A DNA stretch of 64,000 nucleotides from Deltaproteobacteria bacterium (GCA_021824175.1 JAKALP010000013.1:62001-126000); one strand, 5' to 3'; positions 47,173 through 56,831 are shown, counted from the stretch's first letter. Program-made: numbers and translations. Notes: generated from the letters alone by a model not told the origin.

Positions 47173-47736
47173 TCAGGGGAAATAAATCATTTCGCCGGTT
47201 AAAGCGGATTCCCAATATAAAGCCAGCTCAATGTCAGCGCAGAATTTCTCCTCAAAACGCTGCTCAATCGCGCTGGCTTCCATCTCACGTTCCATGAGGA
47301 TCATTTCCGACACCATTCCACCACCCGTGATCGGCCCACTGGTCACATATTGGATATAGTGGGTGATTTCATGAGCCAGAATCGCCTTTTGCCGACAGGG
47401 TGAAAGAAAATTGCCGACGTAGACGATGCAAGTCTTAGGGTCAAACAACCCCACAGCCGAATTTGTATATAAATTCATTAAATTCTCGGCGCCGCTTTGG
47501 CCATGGTCTGCCACCCAGCGAGTTATAGTCTTCTTGCTGCCGGATGTGAAAAGAGTGCCTAACTCCGTCCTCCCGACCATCTTGATGACAGGCAGGGCAT
47601 ATGCATTTTGAATCTGCATTTGGTCAGCCACCCAATGAAAAATGTCCTCATGGTCATCACACCATCCAAGCTGGGGCCACACAATCAACCAGATGAGCGC
47701 TACTGCCGCAAACGTTCCGCGCCAACGCAAGAACAT
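47173..47736 (-). CDS. Exported protein with HExxH motif (DUF6647-like)
   Basis: 187 residues. Signal peptide (GTFAAVALIWLIVWPQLGWC, cleavage near residue 25). The core contains HEITH (122-126) in KAILAHEITHYIQYV, the gluzincin zinc site, and Glu153/Glu158 in EMEASAIEQRF, 27-32 residues later, a good fit for the third ligand. Two Cys (103, 114) and Cys166 may form disulfides. Likely a periplasmic zinc peptidase or metal-binding protein; the family as I recall it has no assigned substrate. Single gene. Confidence 0.75.
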   Translation of the reverse strand: MFLRWRGTFAAVALIWLIVWPQLGWCDDHEDIFHWVADQMQIQNAYALPVIKMVGRTELGTLFTSGSKKTITRWVADHGQSGAENLMNLYTNSAVGLFDPKTCIVYVGNFLSPCRQKAILAHEITHYIQYVTSGPITGGGMVSEMILMEREMEASAIEQRFEEKFCADIELALYWESALTGEMIYFP

Positions 47737-47932
47737 CGTTCCGATCTCCTTTCTGCTCCAATAGGACCAGAAAGGTTATCGGCTTTATGCCCCCCATGCT
47801 TTAATGGCGCATGGAAATGCTCAGAAATGTTTAACTGATTAGAATGTTGTTGTTTTTTGAATAAAAGCGGCTAATGAACAAAATAAAAAAGGCAGTCTCA
47901 TTGCGAAACCAGCAGGAAGCTTTTACGCAAGT

Positions 47933-48136
47933 TCATGAGAGCTTGCGCACATGTACAGCTTCCTTGCCCCGCTTAGTGGTTGCCACATCGAACATCACCT
48001 GGTCCCCCTCCGCAAGGGTACGGAATCCCTGCATCTCGATGGCACTGTGGTGAACGAAAAATTGCTCGCCTTCATCTGTCTCTATGAATCCATACCCGTC
48101 ATTATCGTTAAACGAAAGCACGAACCCGACGGCCAT
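47933..48136 (-). CDS. Cold-shock-domain (CspA-like) protein
   Basis: 67 residues from ATG 48136, whose GGAGGGG lies a few bases upstream; an in-frame ATG at 48148 lacks such a site. A single cold-shock domain: RNP1 GYGFIET and RNP2 QFFVHHSAI, then DQVMFDVATTKRGKEAVHV. It deviates from CspA at the start (VGFVLSFNDNDGYGFIE in place of KGTVKWFN), so it is a divergent nucleic-acid chaperone. It stands apart from its neighbours. Confidence 0.9.
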   Translation of the reverse strand: MAVGFVLSFNDNDGYGFIETDEGEQFFVHHSAIEMQGFRTLAEGDQVMFDVATTKRGKEAVHVRKLS

Positions 48137-48181
48137 AGGCCCCTCCATATGGGTTAACGGTCAAACATCAAACAGTGCAGG

Positions 48182-49816
48182 TTAGGCTTTTTGGGCTTCC
48201 TTCCAATAGGGATTGATCAGATCCTCAAATATGGTCATGGCAGCCGCAGCTCCCTGACCGGTGGCGGTCACGATTTGTTTATAGCCTCCTTCCACGTCAC
48301 CAGCTGAATAGATACCTGGAACGTTGGTGCGATGGAATGCATCATGGTCAATATAGCCCTCGGAATTAAGAGGTATTCCGATCTTCTGCGCCAAACCAAC
48401 GGCCGGTTCATAGCCAATGGAGATAAAGACACCGTCTACGGCCATCTCCGTGGTTTTCCCATCCTTCAGATTTTCCAGGACCACCTTCTGAACGCGTTCT
48501 TTCCCGAGAATGGACTTTACTTTTGTGTTCCAAATCACGGGAATGTCATTGGCCTGTAATTGGCTTGCCAGAACATCCTGGGCGCGTAACGTGTCGCGAC
48601 GATGGACAAGGGTGACTGAGACGCCCATATGTTTAAGGTAAAGAGCTTCGGTCACCGCTGAATTACCTCCTCCAACCATGATCACCTTGCGGCCTTTAAA
48701 CAGGGGGCCATCGCAAGTTGCGCAATAGCTGACACCGCGGCCGGAGAACTGCTGTTCACCCGGTGCGCCCAAATGGCGATGGGTAGCGCCTGTGGCCAAA
48801 AGAACGGTCTTGGTTAAGAATTTGCGTCGCGTCGTGCTGACTTCGATGGGCGTCCCCGGTTTAATCTCCAGAACTTCTTCGCCTTGGAAGATTTGCACAT
48901 ACTGAAGAGCATGGGTCACCATGATATCCACCAAGGTCTTGCCGCCCACTTGGGCGAAGCCCGGGTAATTTTCTACAATCGGCGTCAGGGCCACTTGCCC
49001 TCCCAGAGCATCCTTTTCAATGACGGCGGTCCGCAATCCACTGCGCACCGTGTAGATCCCTGCGGTCAATCCCGCCGGTCCTCCACCGACGATAACCACA
49101 TCCGTTTCCACGATTTTATCCGTGCTTTCGGGAATAAAAACAGTCTGGGGAGATAGTTTGAGCAGGGAGGAAAGAAATACCTCTTCCTGTTGGGCCCCCA
49201 TACCAATCAGCACTTCGTTGGCAAAGGCTTGCGGCACACTATGGGCGCCATACTTTTCGGCCAAATCTGGGCGGCATTGAATATCGATGATTTCCACTGA
49301 GATTTGCTCGGGCCGCTCAATAGCGGCCTTTAGGCCGTTGACCACTTGCTGAGGGCAGTAAGGACAAGTCGGGCTGACAAAAATCTTCAAATGTCTTGGC
49401 TCATTAATTTGCGTCACAACCTTCTGTGATTGCTCGCTCAAGCCGCTTTTTCCAGTTCCCATGAGCAGCATGGCTTCCAAGAAGGAACGCCCTTCTTCCC
49501 CCATCGGCGCTCCGAGCCAGCGAATGTTGTAATGCTCGGGATTAATGAGAAGTGTCGGCGAGCTTTCCACATTGTATTTGGCCGCCAGTTGATGGTCCAG
49601 TGTGTATTCTTTCAGCGTAATTTTATCCGTCAAAGCCCTGAAGGCTCGAACAACTTGTCTGCAGGCATCGACAAAAACATCTTCCTTGCCTTTTTGGCTG
49701 AACAATATGAGCGGGATTTCATTGGGCAGCGATGCGAAGGTCTTTTTAAGCTGGTTTAAAAATGCCTGCTGAGATTCCGGTTGGGTTTCATTACGATGAT
49801 CAAATTCTTTTGCCAT
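48182..49816 (-). CDS. Thioredoxin-domain / thioredoxin-reductase fusion (AhpF-like)
   Basis: 544 residues. Residues 1-115 and 135-225 are thioredoxin-like folds; the first lacks CxxC, the second has CPYC (151-154), as in the protein-disulfide-oxidoreductase head of AhpF. From about 235 comes a flavoprotein: FAD motif VVIVGGGPAGLTAGIYTVRS, NADPH motif VIMVGGGNSAVTEALYL, active disulfide SYCATCDG (365-368), and GIYSAGDVEGGYKQIV. It transfers electrons from NAD(P)H through the head to a thioredoxin or peroxiredoxin. No ahpC neighbours it, so the partner is unknown. A consensus promoter lies upstream at 49864-49893. Confidence 0.88.
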   Translation of the reverse strand: MAKEFDHRNETQPESQQAFLNQLKKTFASLPNEIPLILFSQKGKEDVFVDACRQVVRAFRALTDKITLKEYTLDHQLAAKYNVESSPTLLINPEHYNIRWLGAPMGEEGRSFLEAMLLMGTGKSGLSEQSQKVVTQINEPRHLKIFVSPTCPYCPQQVVNGLKAAIERPEQISVEIIDIQCRPDLAEKYGAHSVPQAFANEVLIGMGAQQEEVFLSSLLKLSPQTVFIPESTDKIVETDVVIVGGGPAGLTAGIYTVRSGLRTAVIEKDALGGQVALTPIVENYPGFAQVGGKTLVDIMVTHALQYVQIFQGEEVLEIKPGTPIEVSTTRRKFLTKTVLLATGATHRHLGAPGEQQFSGRGVSYCATCDGPLFKGRKVIMVGGGNSAVTEALYLKHMGVSVTLVHRRDTLRAQDVLASQLQANDIPVIWNTKVKSILGKERVQKVVLENLKDGKTTEMAVDGVFISIGYEPAVGLAQKIGIPLNSEGYIDHDAFHRTNVPGIYSAGDVEGGYKQIVTATGQGAAAAMTIFEDLINPYWKEAQKA

Positions 49817-49863
49817 GGTTCAAAATCCTCCATTTATCCGAGCCTTACCAGTAAACAACGGGC

Positions 49864-49893
49864 ATATAATGAGCTTCAATCATTAATTGTCAA
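49864..49893 (-). promoter_or_regulatory. Sigma-70-type promoter for the reductase gene
   Basis: On the minus strand TTGACA (49893-49888) and TTATAT (49869-49864) are separated by 18 bases, about 48 bases upstream of the ATG at 49816. The rest of the 325-base gap to yvcK (49817-50141) shows no gene. Confidence 0.6.
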
Positions 49894-50141
49894 CACATAA
49901 GCCTTGATGGCTGGCGATGACATTTTTAGGACTTATAGATTAACGAATTCTCTATTAGTCTAAAATCCGGTCATGGTGGAGGACCTATGTTTTGACAACT
50001 ATGGTTGAAGCATCAAGCGTTGCTTTTTAATCCAAAATATCGGACTATGAACAAATCCGTCAAGCTGGAATGCATTCTTCGTTCGCAGACCCCCACTACG
50101 CTGGCCATTGAATTGACCCATTTAGATCAAAAAGGTGGATC

Positions 50142-51149
50142 ATGAACCACAGCCACGATGTCCACAACGGCCGTTTAAATATTCTGACCATTGGCGGAGG
50201 CACCGGTCAATTTGCTCTTCTGTCAGGACTGCGTGACATGAAGGCAATCCATATCACCGCGGTAGTATCCATGATGGACAGCGGGGGCAGTACGGGCCGC
50301 TTACGCGATGAGCTGGGTATTTTGCCACCGGGCGATGTCCTAAAATGTGTGGTGGCATTGTCGCCCTACCAAAAATTTGCCCGCAATATTTTGCAAAAAC
50401 GATTCAAAAAGACAGATCGACTGCTGCAAGGTCATACGGCCGGCAATATGCTCCTGACCATGTTGTCACGCTATACGGGCAGCTTTCCCTCCGGCGTTGA
50501 TGCCCTTTGCGAGATCCTCGATGCCCGCGGTACCATTTTACCCGTCACCACTGATCAAGCCACGCTGGTGGCGGAATTGACCGATGGCATGCGCATTTTC
50601 GGTGAACAGGCCATTGACCTGCCCCGCGGTACTCAACGAGAAAAAATCAAAGATGTGTTTCTCGTACCGCATCATTCTGACGCAATCCATGTTCATCCTC
50701 CCGTGGTCGAAGCCATCGCCGCCGCGGACTATATCCTGATCGGCCCCGGAGACCTGTTCACCAGCATCATCCCCAACCTGATCGTTCCGGGTGTGGCCCA
50801 AGCCATACAAAACAGCAATGCCCACCTGATCTACCTTTTGAACATCATGACCAAGTATGGGGAAACCCATCAGTTTCAAGCCAAAGACTTCTTGATACGC
50901 TTGGAAGAGTATACGGGCCGGCGCGTGGACGGCGTAATATACAACCAAACGCCGCCCTCAGAGGAGATCTGCCGATTATATCATGCCCAAAAAGCAGACT
51001 TCGTGGTTTTAGATCAGACTGAAGATTTCTGGTCCAGACGCAAAGTCTACGCTGCTGATCTGCTCGAAACCGACGGTAACATTGTCAGGCACAACTCTAC
51101 AAAGCTGGCAGCGCTATTACAGAAAGTCTTTTTCGGAGATAAAGAGTGA
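50142..51149 (+). CDS. yvcK: YvcK/CofD-family gluconeogenesis-factor protein
   Basis: 335 residues. The YvcK hallmark N-terminus ILTIGGGTGQFALLSGLRDM, then VVSMMDSGGSTGRLRDELGILPPGDV, and DYILIGPGDLFTSIIPNL, which are sites that bind UDP-sugars in Bacillus YvcK. Family proteins affect growth on gluconeogenic carbon sources and cell shape. Homology to CofD is structural. Overlaps the LOG-like gene by four bases (GTGA). Confidence 0.92.
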   Translation: MNHSHDVHNGRLNILTIGGGTGQFALLSGLRDMKAIHITAVVSMMDSGGSTGRLRDELGILPPGDVLKCVVALSPYQKFARNILQKRFKKTDRLLQGHTAGNMLLTMLSRYTGSFPSGVDALCEILDARGTILPVTTDQATLVAELTDGMRIFGEQAIDLPRGTQREKIKDVFLVPHHSDAIHVHPPVVEAIAAADYILIGPGDLFTSIIPNLIVPGVAQAIQNSNAHLIYLLNIMTKYGETHQFQAKDFLIRLEEYTGRRVDGVIYNQTPPSEEICRLYHAQKADFVVLDQTEDFWSRRKVYAADLLETDGNIVRHNSTKLAALLQKVFFGDKE

Positions 51150-51634
51150 AACGGCCATTGGTGGTAGGGGTCATGGGCGGCGCAAACGCAGATGAACAAA
51201 CCACTATGGATGCTTATCGGCTGGGAGAGATGATCGCCAAAAAAGGTTGGGTGTTGCTCAATGGCGGCCGGAATACTGGAGTTATGGCGGCCTCAGCCAA
51301 GGGTGCCGCAGACCATGGCGGCCTGACGGTTGGCATCTTGCCGGAATCCGATACGGCTCACGCCAGCGAAGCCATTCTTATCCCTATCTGTACGGGTATG
51401 GGCAGTGCGCGCAATATGATAAATGTGCTAAGTAGCGATGTTGTCGTAGCCTGTAAAGGAGGGGCCGGCACCATTTCAGAAATCGCCCTGGCACTCAAGC
51501 ATGCAAAACAGGTGATCACCCTGAACTTTGAGGTGGCAAACTTGTTTAAAGGAATCCGGCAAGCAGGATTACTTCATGCGGCCCAGACTCCAGAAGAAGT
51601 AGTGGCGCTGATTGAGAAAAAAATTCAACGATAA
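51146..51634 (+). CDS. LOG-like/TIGR00725 family protein
   Basis: 162 residues starting at GTG 51146. Rossmann-like MoCo-binding/lysine-decarboxylase-like fold: VVGVMGGANADEQTT, LLNGGRNTGVMAASAKGA, and VVACKGGAGTISEIALALK, a variant of the PGGxGTxxE motif. LOG proteins cleave cytokinin nucleotides; this shorter TIGR00725 branch is less understood and may bind nucleotides. Translationally coupled to yvcK. Confidence 0.85.
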   Translation: MKRPLVVGVMGGANADEQTTMDAYRLGEMIAKKGWVLLNGGRNTGVMAASAKGAADHGGLTVGILPESDTAHASEAILIPICTGMGSARNMINVLSSDVVVACKGGAGTISEIALALKHAKQVITLNFEVANLFKGIRQAGLLHAAQTPEEVVALIEKKIQR

Positions 51635-51652
51635 CCCCATAATCAATTGTGT

Positions 51653-52339
51653 CTATCGGCGCCCTTGAACAAGAATCATTTCCGCGCGCTGTAGATCTTC
51701 TGGGGTAGTAATCTTGATATTGCTCACAGAACCCGGAATCACATGCACGGCAGCGCCCATCTGCTCCACCAGGGAAGCATCATCCGTTGCTTGGATATGA
51801 TTTCGCCGGGCCAAACGATGGGCCTCCTTGATCAGTCCCACCTCAAAAGCCTGCGGCGTCTGCGCCATGCGCAATGTATCTCTGGGCACTGTACGCGCAA
51901 TTACACCCTGTTCATTGATCTGCTTCAAGGTGTCGGTTACTTCAATCACCGGGATACAGGCCCCCCAGCGCTGAGCACCGTGAATACAGGATTGGATCAG
52001 ATCCACGGAAACCAGGGGCCGCACGCCGTCGTGAATTAGCACAATCCCATCTTCTTCCAGTACCTCCAGACCGTTAAAAACCGAGTCCTGACGGTGTTTG
52101 CCCCCTTCCACGAGCGACAATTGCGAGCGCAGCTTTTGACCGCCAAGCACTTCATGCCGGCAATATTGGAGTTGATCGGAAGAAACGGCGACTACGATGC
52201 GGTCAACTACTGGACAAAGATCAAATGCTTTCAGCGTATGCCACAAGATGGCTTGACCGTTTAGGGGCAGATATTGTTTGGGCTGGACTGCCCCCATGCG
52301 AACCCCTTTGCCCGCGGCTACGATCAATACGGATATCAT
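51653..52339 (-). CDS. ispD: 2-C-methyl-D-erythritol 4-phosphate cytidylyltransferase
   Basis: 228 residues. IspD signatures: VLIVAAGKGVRMGAVQPKQYL (CTP site with Arg and Lys), EDGIVLIHDGVRPLVS, VPRDTLRMAQTPQAFEV and TDDASLVEQMG. It makes CDP-methylerythritol in the MEP isoprenoid pathway. Its start overlaps the end of the HPr-like gene by four bases, so it is the last gene of the sufCB-HPr-like-ispD operon. Confidence 0.96.
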   Translation of the reverse strand: MISVLIVAAGKGVRMGAVQPKQYLPLNGQAILWHTLKAFDLCPVVDRIVVAVSSDQLQYCRHEVLGGQKLRSQLSLVEGGKHRQDSVFNGLEVLEEDGIVLIHDGVRPLVSVDLIQSCIHGAQRWGACIPVIEVTDTLKQINEQGVIARTVPRDTLRMAQTPQAFEVGLIKEAHRLARRNHIQATDDASLVEQMGAAVHVIPGSVSNIKITTPEDLQRAEMILVQGRR

Positions 52340-53658
52340 CGCAAATACTTAAGCTCTTTGGGCAGAGGCACACCCTTGCCAATAGAATCTTCACCATAGT
52401 TAGCAGAGGCCAGTATTTCTATATCCTTCAATGCCCGGATATCTCCTTCGAAGACAACCTGGGAGATATTCTCTTTTTGGATTTTGCCCCCCGCCCATTG
52501 GATATCCAAGACGCTGCTGGCGTCAAAACGGTCTTGACCAATCACCAGTTCTACCTGGCCGCCAAAATACTGAACGATTTTGGCCACCAGCAGACTGGGG
52601 CGGCTATGGAAACCCAACTTCACAGGGATGCCGACCTGAATACGGCCGCGCTCAATATTCTCGTTCAAAATCTCCCGGGCGACATCCTTGCCGGTGCTCA
52701 AATAGTTGCAGGCATAGTACAATCCATAGTTTACGGTGAAGTCGAGCAATTGGTCCGGGTCAACCATGGACGATAGCTGGTCCTGCACACGCTTGTAAGA
52801 ATGCCGGTAGCCGCTTTCATACAAATGCCGCTCATAAAAATGAAGCAATCGTCCCATCATTTGGAGCAGATGAAATACTACTGAAAAATAACTGCGTAAT
52901 TGTTTGAGCTTGCGATCTCCAAAGCGGAAGCCGCCATGGATGACATAGGTGTCAAAGGAAGATTGCAAATTGTGCACCACCATTTCAAAGCGACGCACTT
53001 CGACTTCGTTCACCCGCGCCGGTACCAGCTGCCGCATCTCTTCGATGGTGTAAGGCTCATAAAACCCCAGTTGATCAAAGCGCGTAGATATACGCAAAAA
53101 TTCACTAGCGATCCGTACCACATATTGCTTCTGGACATCCTTGGCCTCATCATCAATGGTAAACGGCAGCATCTCGCCAGTAGTGGTGCCAGGGAAATCT
53201 TCAGGGCCGAACGATGTTTCCGGTATGGCAATATTAAGCCGGCGCGCTTCATCAAGGATCACTGGCGCCAATTTCATCAAACATTCGTTAATAAATGCCG
53301 AAGCACGGTGGCCGGCGTTTCGAAATTCATCGGCATCCGGCAATTCATAGAAAATGAGGCGATTGGTAATATGCTTCTGGCAATAGCCGCCCATGCTCAA
53401 ATGACGAACCGTTGCGGCCAATTCTCGGTAGAGATACCAATCCTCGTTATTCTTGGCGCCATGGAAGTCTAAAAAGTCTTCCAGCACATGCGATGTGGAA
53501 TCGAGTTCGGCATAAAGTTTTTTGGTGAAATGAATGGGATGCTGTTTGCCGCTGGCAATATATAAACAGCATCTTAAATAGTCGTTGGAGAAAAGGCGGA
53601 CCTTTTCGGCGAACGAGATTTCACAATAATTGCCAGAATATTGGTCAGAATTTTCCAT
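52336..53658 (-). CDS. Protein with C-terminal HPr-like domain
   Basis: 440 residues. The N-terminal 330 are helical and not recognised (RELAATVRHLSMGGY, RRFEMVVHNLQSSFD). The C-terminus (about 340-425) is an HPr-like domain: VGIPVKLGFHSRPSLLVAKI has the HPr phosphorylation motif H-x-R-P, with His351 in the right place, and FDASSVLDIQWAGGK lies at the position of HPr's Ser46 region. So it could be phosphorylated by enzyme I, which is not in the window. The start codon abuts the stop of the sufB/D-like gene with no gap, and its end overlaps ispD. Confidence 0.75.
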   Translation of the reverse strand: MENSDQYSGNYCEISFAEKVRLFSNDYLRCCLYIASGKQHPIHFTKKLYAELDSTSHVLEDFLDFHGAKNNEDWYLYRELAATVRHLSMGGYCQKHITNRLIFYELPDADEFRNAGHRASAFINECLMKLAPVILDEARRLNIAIPETSFGPEDFPGTTTGEMLPFTIDDEAKDVQKQYVVRIASEFLRISTRFDQLGFYEPYTIEEMRQLVPARVNEVEVRRFEMVVHNLQSSFDTYVIHGGFRFGDRKLKQLRSYFSVVFHLLQMMGRLLHFYERHLYESGYRHSYKRVQDQLSSMVDPDQLLDFTVNYGLYYACNYLSTGKDVAREILNENIERGRIQVGIPVKLGFHSRPSLLVAKIVQYFGGQVELVIGQDRFDASSVLDIQWAGGKIQKENISQVVFEGDIRALKDIEILASANYGEDSIGKGVPLPKELKYLR

Positions 53659-54825
53659 TTACATCATATCTTTTTGGGTTTCATGGATGATCTGGTCGAT
53701 TTTATTCTTCAGGCCAGTCGGCAAACCTTCGATATCCACATTGAGAAAACCACGCACGATCATGGAGATTGCTTCTTCTTCATCCACGCCGCGCGCCATC
53801 AGGTATTCAATTTCGGCCTGGTCGATCTTTCCAACGGCGGCCTCGTGCGACATCTCCACGCCCGGGACAAAACCGCGCAGTTCGGGGATTGCATGCATCA
53901 GCCCCTCTTTCAAAATCAATCCTTTACACTCCAGATGGGCTTTAATGCCGGCGCATTCCCCGATGAGTTCGCCGCGGGCGACAATTGAACCGCCGGCCAC
54001 GATGGCCCGGGATATGATCTCCGCTCGGGTGCCCGGTGAACCCAAAATCACTCGCGATCCCACATCCAAATGCGCCCCCTTGGCCGCCACGAGGATACTA
54101 TTGAAGCGGGCCACGGCGCCTTCACCAGCCAAGTGAGTGGTGGGGTACATTTGCAACGAGCCGACCGGTTTTAGGGAGATGTAATTGGAGACAAAAACTC
54201 CGCCCGCCTCTACATGCACATGGGTACGGGGACGCACGTTGACCTGCGCGCCCCAGTCATGGATCATGGTGAAATGCAGCTGGGCTCCTTTGCGCACATA
54301 AAATTCCGAGACCCCCACGTGCAGCCCTGAAACCAGGTGGGGAGAAGTTGCGCACCCCGTTATTACCTGTAAGCTCGAGTTTTCTTCGGCGATTACCACA
54401 TTATGCACATTTTGGGCGAACTTCTCCTTGGCGATGTATAGACAGGATTGGACGGGATTTTCTACGCGCACCCCCGGAGCGGATCGGATGAAATAACCTT
54501 CATGAGGCGCTGATTTGGCTTGAGCGGTAAATTGATCCTTATCCGGCCGGATATGCCGCCACAAATAATCGGACAACCAGGCGTGAGTGTCTTGGGCGTG
54601 CGAAATGGACATAACTTCCAAGCCGAGTTGCTGGGTTTGGGCATGAATAACGGAGCGGTCCTTTTGGATAAAAGTGCCTGACCGTCCGTTTTGGCGCGTA
54701 TCAATACCTACATCCAGAAACTTAGCCGCATCGGTGGAGCCAATCCTGGAGAGGTCTTGGATATAGGCGTGATTTTCAACATCGACCAGGTATTGTTTCA
54801 AATCAACATTTGTATCTTTGTTCAT
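53659..54825 (-). CDS. SufB/SufD-like scaffold protein (probable SmsB/minimal SUF type)
   Basis: 388 residues from ATG 54825, which overlaps the sufC stop by four bases. The SufBD beta-helix: RTHVHVEAGGVFVSNYISLK, RVILGSPGTRAEIISRAIV, and the late VGKIDQAEIEYLMARGVDEEEAISMIV, the SufB/D C-terminus that contacts SufC. With only one SufBD-like protein and SufC, the pair resembles the reduced SmsCB/minimal SUF systems of anaerobes, not the full SufBCDSUE set. A SufS desulfurase and SufU are absent here. Role: Fe-S cluster assembly (family inference). Confidence 0.82.
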   Translation of the reverse strand: MNKDTNVDLKQYLVDVENHAYIQDLSRIGSTDAAKFLDVGIDTRQNGRSGTFIQKDRSVIHAQTQQLGLEVMSISHAQDTHAWLSDYLWRHIRPDKDQFTAQAKSAPHEGYFIRSAPGVRVENPVQSCLYIAKEKFAQNVHNVVIAEENSSLQVITGCATSPHLVSGLHVGVSEFYVRKGAQLHFTMIHDWGAQVNVRPRTHVHVEAGGVFVSNYISLKPVGSLQMYPTTHLAGEGAVARFNSILVAAKGAHLDVGSRVILGSPGTRAEIISRAIVAGGSIVARGELIGECAGIKAHLECKGLILKEGLMHAIPELRGFVPGVEMSHEAAVGKIDQAEIEYLMARGVDEEEAISMIVRGFLNVDIEGLPTGLKNKIDQIIHETQKDMM

Positions 54826-55598
54826 ATTTCGATCTCCATCGCGCATCGCACGCACTCTTCATAGCCGAATTCACCGATCCACTTCAGAATTTCCCGGGCG
54901 TTGCGCGAACAGCATAGATGCCCGTGGTATAAAACCTGTCCACGGTCAGCGGTGATATAGTCAAGGATATGACCCGTATGCGTAATGATTAAGGCCGATT
55001 TACTCTCCTCGGAAACGATCTGGCAGTGGGATTTGCCTTTAGCGTGTTTGGTTCCCCGATGAAGCAAAGTATTGATCGTTTCTCCGATCAAGGCCATATT
55101 CTCCAGATCCACGCCGGATTCAGGCTCATCCAGTAAAATGAGGTCGGGATCTTGGGCCATGAGCTGCAGGAGTTCGCTGCGCTTGATTTCTCCTCCGGAG
55201 AATTTGTGATTGACATCGCGATCCAGAAAATGATCGAAATTGACCTCCTTGGCCAAGGCCTCAATATCAATGGCTCGGCCTCGACTCTTGGCGCAAACCT
55301 CTACCAAGTTACGGGTTTTCAGGCCGTGCACCGTTGGCGGTCGTTGCACGGATACGCCGATGCCTAAGCGGGCTCTCTCGTGGATGGGCATTTGGGTGAT
55401 GTCTTCGCCCTTGAAAGTAATTTTGCCATGGGTGACTTTGTATCCCGAAAACCCCATGATGGTCATCATCAGGCTGGTTTTGCCCGAACCATTGGGACCA
55501 AACAAAATGTGGGTTTCACCGCGTGGAATCTCCATATTCACATTATTGAGAATCGCGCGTCCGCCGACTTCCACTTGCAGTTCTTCAATGATCAACAT
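54822..55598 (-). CDS. sufC: Fe-S assembly ATPase SufC
   Basis: 258 residues from ATG 55598 with AGAGGG upstream. A longer in-frame start would run back through the RNase P RNA and is rejected. ABC ATPase with Walker A ILFGPNGSGKTSLMMTIMGF, signature FSGGEIKRSELLQL, Walker B LILLDEPESGVDLEN, and the SufC-typical ITHTGHILDYI with RGQVLYHG. It drives conformational change in SufB during cluster assembly. The first gene of sufC-sufB-HPr-like-ispD. Confidence 0.92.
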   Translation of the reverse strand: MLIIEELQVEVGGRAILNNVNMEIPRGETHILFGPNGSGKTSLMMTIMGFSGYKVTHGKITFKGEDITQMPIHERARLGIGVSVQRPPTVHGLKTRNLVEVCAKSRGRAIDIEALAKEVNFDHFLDRDVNHKFSGGEIKRSELLQLMAQDPDLILLDEPESGVDLENMALIGETINTLLHRGTKHAKGKSHCQIVSEESKSALIITHTGHILDYITADRGQVLYHGHLCCSRNAREILKWIGEFGYEECVRCAMEIEI

Positions 55599-55625
55599 AT
55601 TTCCCTCTTTGGTTAGTGAACAAAA

Positions 55626-56005
<380 letters not shown>

Positions 56006-56042
56006 TATTTTAAACAAGCTACTTTTTCTTCCTCCTAAATCC

Positions 56043-56792
56043 TCAGTCCCTCACTCCCGCCGACTCCACCTCAATGACCGCCTTGGGATAGATAATTCTC
56101 TGACAATTGGGACAGAGGCTTAAAGCGTCCAACCGCATCAATTCAATATACGCCTGGGGGGGAATATTCATCCGGCATACCTGGCACACCCCCTCGATCA
56201 CCGCGGCCACCGCAACGCCGTGCCCCTGATGCATGGCTCTGGCATACATTTTTTGCATTTTTGGGTCCAGCTCGGCCCAGATCTCCTCACGCTCCTGATG
56301 AAGGGAGGCGACTTCCCGCTGCTGTGCTTCTGCTTCGCTGCGTACCGCCTTTTGCTTTTCCTCTACTTCGCGTTTCATATCCTCCAGGTCGGCCTTGTCA
56401 CAAATCACTTTTTTTTCCACCGTCTCTATTTGATCCAATACCGACAACATTCGATCTTCGATATCTGATTTCTTCAGCTTGAGGTCATCGATCTCTTTGA
56501 GCATGCTTTGATACTCTTTGTTGGTCTTGACATACCCCAACTTCTCATCGCTTTTCACGATAGCGGCATCGATAGATTTGATTTCCACTTCATCCGTACG
56601 ATATTGCTTTTTCACTTGTTCCAACTGGCCCTGGCTGGTCTTAAGCTGTTCCTGATAGGCCATCAACTGATTTTGCAACGTACTCAGACGCTGTTCCACG
56701 CCAGCCAAATTCTTCTCCAATGCCGCCCGGGCGCTATCCGCCCGCTGTAACACCGCCAGGGTTGCCAGTAAATTCTTGATACGCTCGTCCAT
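56043..56792 (-). CDS. C4 zinc-ribbon protein with long coiled coil
   Basis: 249 residues. Residues 1-175 are a continuous predicted coiled coil (NLAGVEQRLSTLQNQLMAYQ), then a C-terminal zinc ribbon with CQVCRMN and CPNCQRIIY. This is the DUF164/zf-RING_7 family, found beside nif3-like genes in many bacteria; a chlamydial member, CdsZ, acts in type III secretion but the general role is not known. Co-oriented with the nif3-like gene 39 bases upstream. Confidence 0.87.
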   Translation of the reverse strand: MDERIKNLLATLAVLQRADSARAALEKNLAGVEQRLSTLQNQLMAYQEQLKTSQGQLEQVKKQYRTDEVEIKSIDAAIVKSDEKLGYVKTNKEYQSMLKEIDDLKLKKSDIEDRMLSVLDQIETVEKKVICDKADLEDMKREVEEKQKAVRSEAEAQQREVASLHQEREEIWAELDPKMQKMYARAMHQGHGVAVAAVIEGVCQVCRMNIPPQAYIELMRLDALSLCPNCQRIIYPKAVIEVESAGVRD

Positions 56793-56831
56793 CAGCTCAC
56801 CGCCTCATTGTCAAACTCTTCAAGTTCACCG

